Source: Salinivenus iranica
Lineage (GTDB): Bacteria; Bacteroidota; Rhodothermia; Rhodothermales; Salinibacteraceae
DNA: 36,424 nt
Direction of reading: 5' to 3'
NCBI GenBank assembly: GCA_002894665.1
Contig: NCRB01000028.1
Coordinates: forward strand, 1-36,424
Part shown: positions 34,705-36,424 of the stretch, in pieces
How positions within the stretch are numbered: position 1 is the first letter of the stretch
Layout: every line of letters starts with the position of its first letter
Notes under the pieces: generated by a model
The model's input: only the letters and a program-made list of their open reading frames with translations
Told to the model about the DNA's origin: nothing
The model's database searches: none
Translations under genes and position numbers: made by a program

Positions 34705-35347
34705 CTCAACATTCGGTATTCTCGTAGGGCCTTATCTGATGGGGGTGTGGGTAATCCTCCTACGCCCCCAGTTTTTGCCCGTCTTCGCACGGGGAACGGA
34801 CATCTCCCCCATCACCTTCAACGAGATTACAAAAACATAGTCGACATCGAACAGAAATTTGAAGGGGTGTATACTCGCCTGTACTGGGTGTCATTGGGGC
34901 TTGGCTCTAAGATGTCGTGATGCAGTTTATGGCACGCTTGACTAAGGTCCAGGAGGCTCCGACTGCCAAATGGCGAACGAACGTACAGGCCCCAGTACGC
35001 TGTCCTTCGTGCCACCCTCGCATCACCGAACCGACCCAGGCCCCCGAATACCAGGACTCCGAATAGTATCCGCCTCAACGCTGGAAGGAAACGGCCCTCC
35101 CCAGTTCCGACGCACGATCCTGCTCTCGACTTCCATCAACCAAAATTAATTCGTCATGGCTGTTGTCGAGATAAAGGAGCTTTGGACTTTTTGCGGCACC
35201 ACCAAACGCGCCCGGCCCCTTAGAAGAGACCGCCCCTACAAGAGACAAGAGGATGCCGGCAGGCAAGGGAAAAGAACGGCCCCCGTCTCCCACGAATTCA
35301 CCCCGTTGAGCAATCGATCATGAAGAGTGTTCTCCCTGGAGCTCCGG

Positions 35348-35476
35348 ACTCCGTTGATAATATAAGTCGATCCGACATAGCCCCACGGGAGGAGACGTAT
35401 AAGAGGAGCCCCCTCTCGGACCCTTAGATTCTGTTTTGGTTTTAGGTCAGATCAGGAGAGCGATCATCAACGGAGT
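35348..35476. repeat. 11-bp perfect inverted repeat enclosing about 107 bp
   Basis: ACTCCGTTGAT at 35348-35358 is the exact reverse complement of ATCAACGGAGT at 35466-35476. The enclosed DNA codes for nothing I recognise. The right arm ends 31 bp before the first 95-bp direct repeat. It might be the ends of a small non-autonomous element or remnants of one; no target duplication was identified. Confidence 0.4.
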
Positions 35477-35507
35477 GGAAATCGCAGTCTGAACGAGGTC
35501 GGTAGTG

Positions 35508-35602
35508 AGTACTTCGTCAAGTTAATTCTTTGGGGGCCGAATCGAACTCAAAATCCCGAACATCCAGCACGTCATGTCGAGCACGGTCGAGACATCTTCC
35601 TG
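35508..35602. repeat. 95-bp direct repeat, left copy
   Basis: Matches 36330-36424 at 94 of 95 positions, the only difference being T/G at 35526. It begins AGTACTTCGTCAAGTTAA and ends with CGAGACATCTTCCTG. It contains GTCGAGCACGGTCGAGAC, which resembles the CGAGACATCT words near 9591 and 10037. It lies 91 bp beyond the stop codon of the cupredoxin gene. Confidence 0.9.
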
Positions 35603-35693
35603 TCGAGTTGACGGCGTAATGAGGGTGAGTGAAGGGATGGCCCACGGCCCGTCAAGGACGTTCGTAGCCCAGGCGATAAATTAACACCGTCTC

Positions 35694-36263
35694 TCAAGAT
35701 TCGCGGACGTGCATCGTGCCCCGCATGGTCGACCAGTGCCCCGGATACGTGCACACATATCCGTAATCGCCTGTCTCCTCCGGCGTCGTAAACGTGACCG
35801 ACACCGTTTCTCCCGGCCCCGACATGGGCGTGTGGGCAATGATTGCGTCGTCGTCCGGCACGTACTCGTTGTCGGCCCCCGCCTTCGCGCCGGCCTGTCC
35901 CACGCGCTGAAAGACCGCGTCTTCGGTCGAGTTGAGGATCACGACGTTGTGCTGCATCGACGGGCTCGTCGCCGTATTCTCGAAGACGAGCTCGATTTCC
36001 TCTCCCGGCGGGATGGTGAACTCGGTCTCCTTGTACTTCATCTGGTTTCCCTGCGGGTGCAAGGTCACGGTGCCGTCCGAAACGCTGGACCCCGAGGGTT
36101 CTCCGGAGCCGCTGGACGATGAGCCGGAGGAGGAATCGGATCCGCCGCCACAGGCCGCGAGTAGGGACGCCCCGGCCCCAACGGCACCGGCCATGCCGAG
36201 GGAGCGAAGGAAACGACGACGTGTCACGGATTGCGTGCTGTCGGACTTCGTGGTGTCACCCAT
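35694..36263 (-). CDS. Azurin/plastocyanin-like cupredoxin, Tat-exported lipoprotein
   Basis: 189-residue blue-copper protein. The leader carries TRRRFLR (residues 14-20) and lipobox LLAAC (Cys38), followed by a long Ser/Gly linker that would let the domain reach from the membrane. The copper ligands are His105 (MQHNVVIL), Cys171 and His176 (CTYPGHW), with Met180 as axial ligand (C-x4-H-x3-M, as in azurin). The domain is somewhat longer than plastocyanin and has the acidic insert NEYVPDDDAIIAHTP. It is the most upstream gene of the respiratory block and is a candidate alternative donor to the ba3 oxidase. Its leader is nearly the same as that of the HiPIP. The gene is framed by two 95-bp direct repeats. 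Confidence 0.93.
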   Translation of the reverse strand: MGDTTKSDSTQSVTRRRFLRSLGMAGAVGAGASLLAACGGGSDSSSGSSSSGSGEPSGSSVSDGTVTLHPQGNQMKYKETEFTIPPGEEIELVFENTATSPSMQHNVVILNSTEDAVFQRVGQAGAKAGADNEYVPDDDAIIAHTPMSGPGETVSVTFTTPEETGDYGYVCTYPGHWSTMRGTMHVRES

Positions 36264-36329
36264 ACTGTCGAGATGTGGTTGTTCAGAAAACTGATATCGT
36301 GGAACCGAACTTATCGGCCCTCTGACCTA

Positions 36330-36424
36330 AGTACTTCGTCAAGTTAAGTCTTTGGGGGCCGAATCGAACTCAAAATCCCGAACATCCAGCACGTCATGTC
36401 GAGCACGGTCGAGACATCTTCCTG
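36330..36424. repeat. 95-bp direct repeat, right copy (runs to window end)
   Basis: Second copy of 35508-35602, same orientation. It starts 66 bp upstream of the cupredoxin ATG and reaches the last base of the window, so the shared sequence may continue. Its minus-strand TTGACG lies about 80 bases before that ATG and could contribute to the gene's promoter. Confidence 0.9.

Larger units (their letters stand above)
34624..35693. other. 1-kb less GC-rich region without a supported gene
   Basis: The longest apparently empty stretch in the window, with visibly lower GC and many more A/T triplets than the rest. It contains an 11-bp inverted repeat (35348-35358 and 35466-35476), the first 95-bp direct repeat (35508-35602) and TATAAG words near 35360 and 35398. 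A 48-codon frame at 34920-35066 with one CPSC motif lacks the host's third-position bias and is not called. It looks like degraded or rearranged DNA between the cupredoxin and HiPIP genes. Confidence 0.5.

Noticed and set aside
34920-35066. 48-codon plus-strand frame with a CPSC motif
   Set aside because: Third positions lack the host GC bias, there is no second Cys pair for a zinc ribbon, and it lies in low-GC, apparently decayed DNA.
35572-35754. 60-codon minus-strand frame overlapping the cupredoxin 3' end and left direct repeat
   Set aside because: It overlaps the cupredoxin stop in another frame, and the repeat sequence explains its open frame.

Overview
The window is one very GC-rich chromosomal segment with a strong preference for G or C at third codon positions. 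Its proteins are rich in Asp and Glu, as expected for a salt-in halophile. PorT-like and other outer-membrane barrels, Tat lipoproteins and a HiPIP next to a haem-copper oxidase all point to a Gram-negative aerobe. Salinibacter (Rhodothermota) is the best guess; this is inferred from sequence character, not from a database match. Shine-Dalgarno sequences are mostly not obvious, so several starts were chosen from signal peptides, domain starts and overlaps.

Layout. 1-2432: a 5'-truncated GH32 fructan/sucrose hydrolase followed by a PfkB sugar kinase, a fructose-use pair. 2654-4186: purF. 4387-6171 (minus): gamma-glutamyltransferase, convergent with purF across an inverted repeat. 6348-9303: an exported SxxK serine hydrolase and an exported protein with a probable C-terminal barrel. 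9304-10179: a long non-coding stretch with two copies of a 65-bp hairpin repeat, a structured segment and an unannotated-looking 34-residue membrane protein on the minus strand. 10180-13173 (minus): an AsmA-family protein. 13597-16209: a lipoprotein zinc metalloprotease. 16299-21837: a triple-rhodanese protein overlapping archease, then a Uma2-type nuclease, then the RNA ligase RtcB. RtcB is interrupted by a 513-residue intein placed exactly before its Mn-binding Cys98. 22036-25587 (minus): SMC. 25743-26862 (minus): a small outer-membrane barrel and an unrecognised acidic protein. 27035-29428: a FixI/CcoI-like copper ATPase. 29492-30375: a TPP riboswitch, a hairpin abutting the start codon, and tenA. 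30755-36263 (all minus): a respiratory block.

The respiratory block holds a ba3-type (B-family) cytochrome oxidase with subunits I, II and a tiny IIa. Two candidate periplasmic electron donors lie upstream: a HiPIP and an azurin-like cupredoxin. Both are predicted Tat-exported lipoproteins with almost the same leader. The copper ATPase a few kilobases away could supply the CuA and CuB centres. The cupredoxin gene sits between two 95-bp direct repeats that match at 94 positions, and the second copy runs off the window end. The 1-kb stretch beside it is less GC-rich, holds no convincing gene and may be a rearrangement scar.

Archease is the known activator of RtcB, so 17627-21837 is an RNA-repair locus in which mature ligase depends on protein splicing. 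No rRNA, tRNA, CRISPR array or intact insertion sequence was found.
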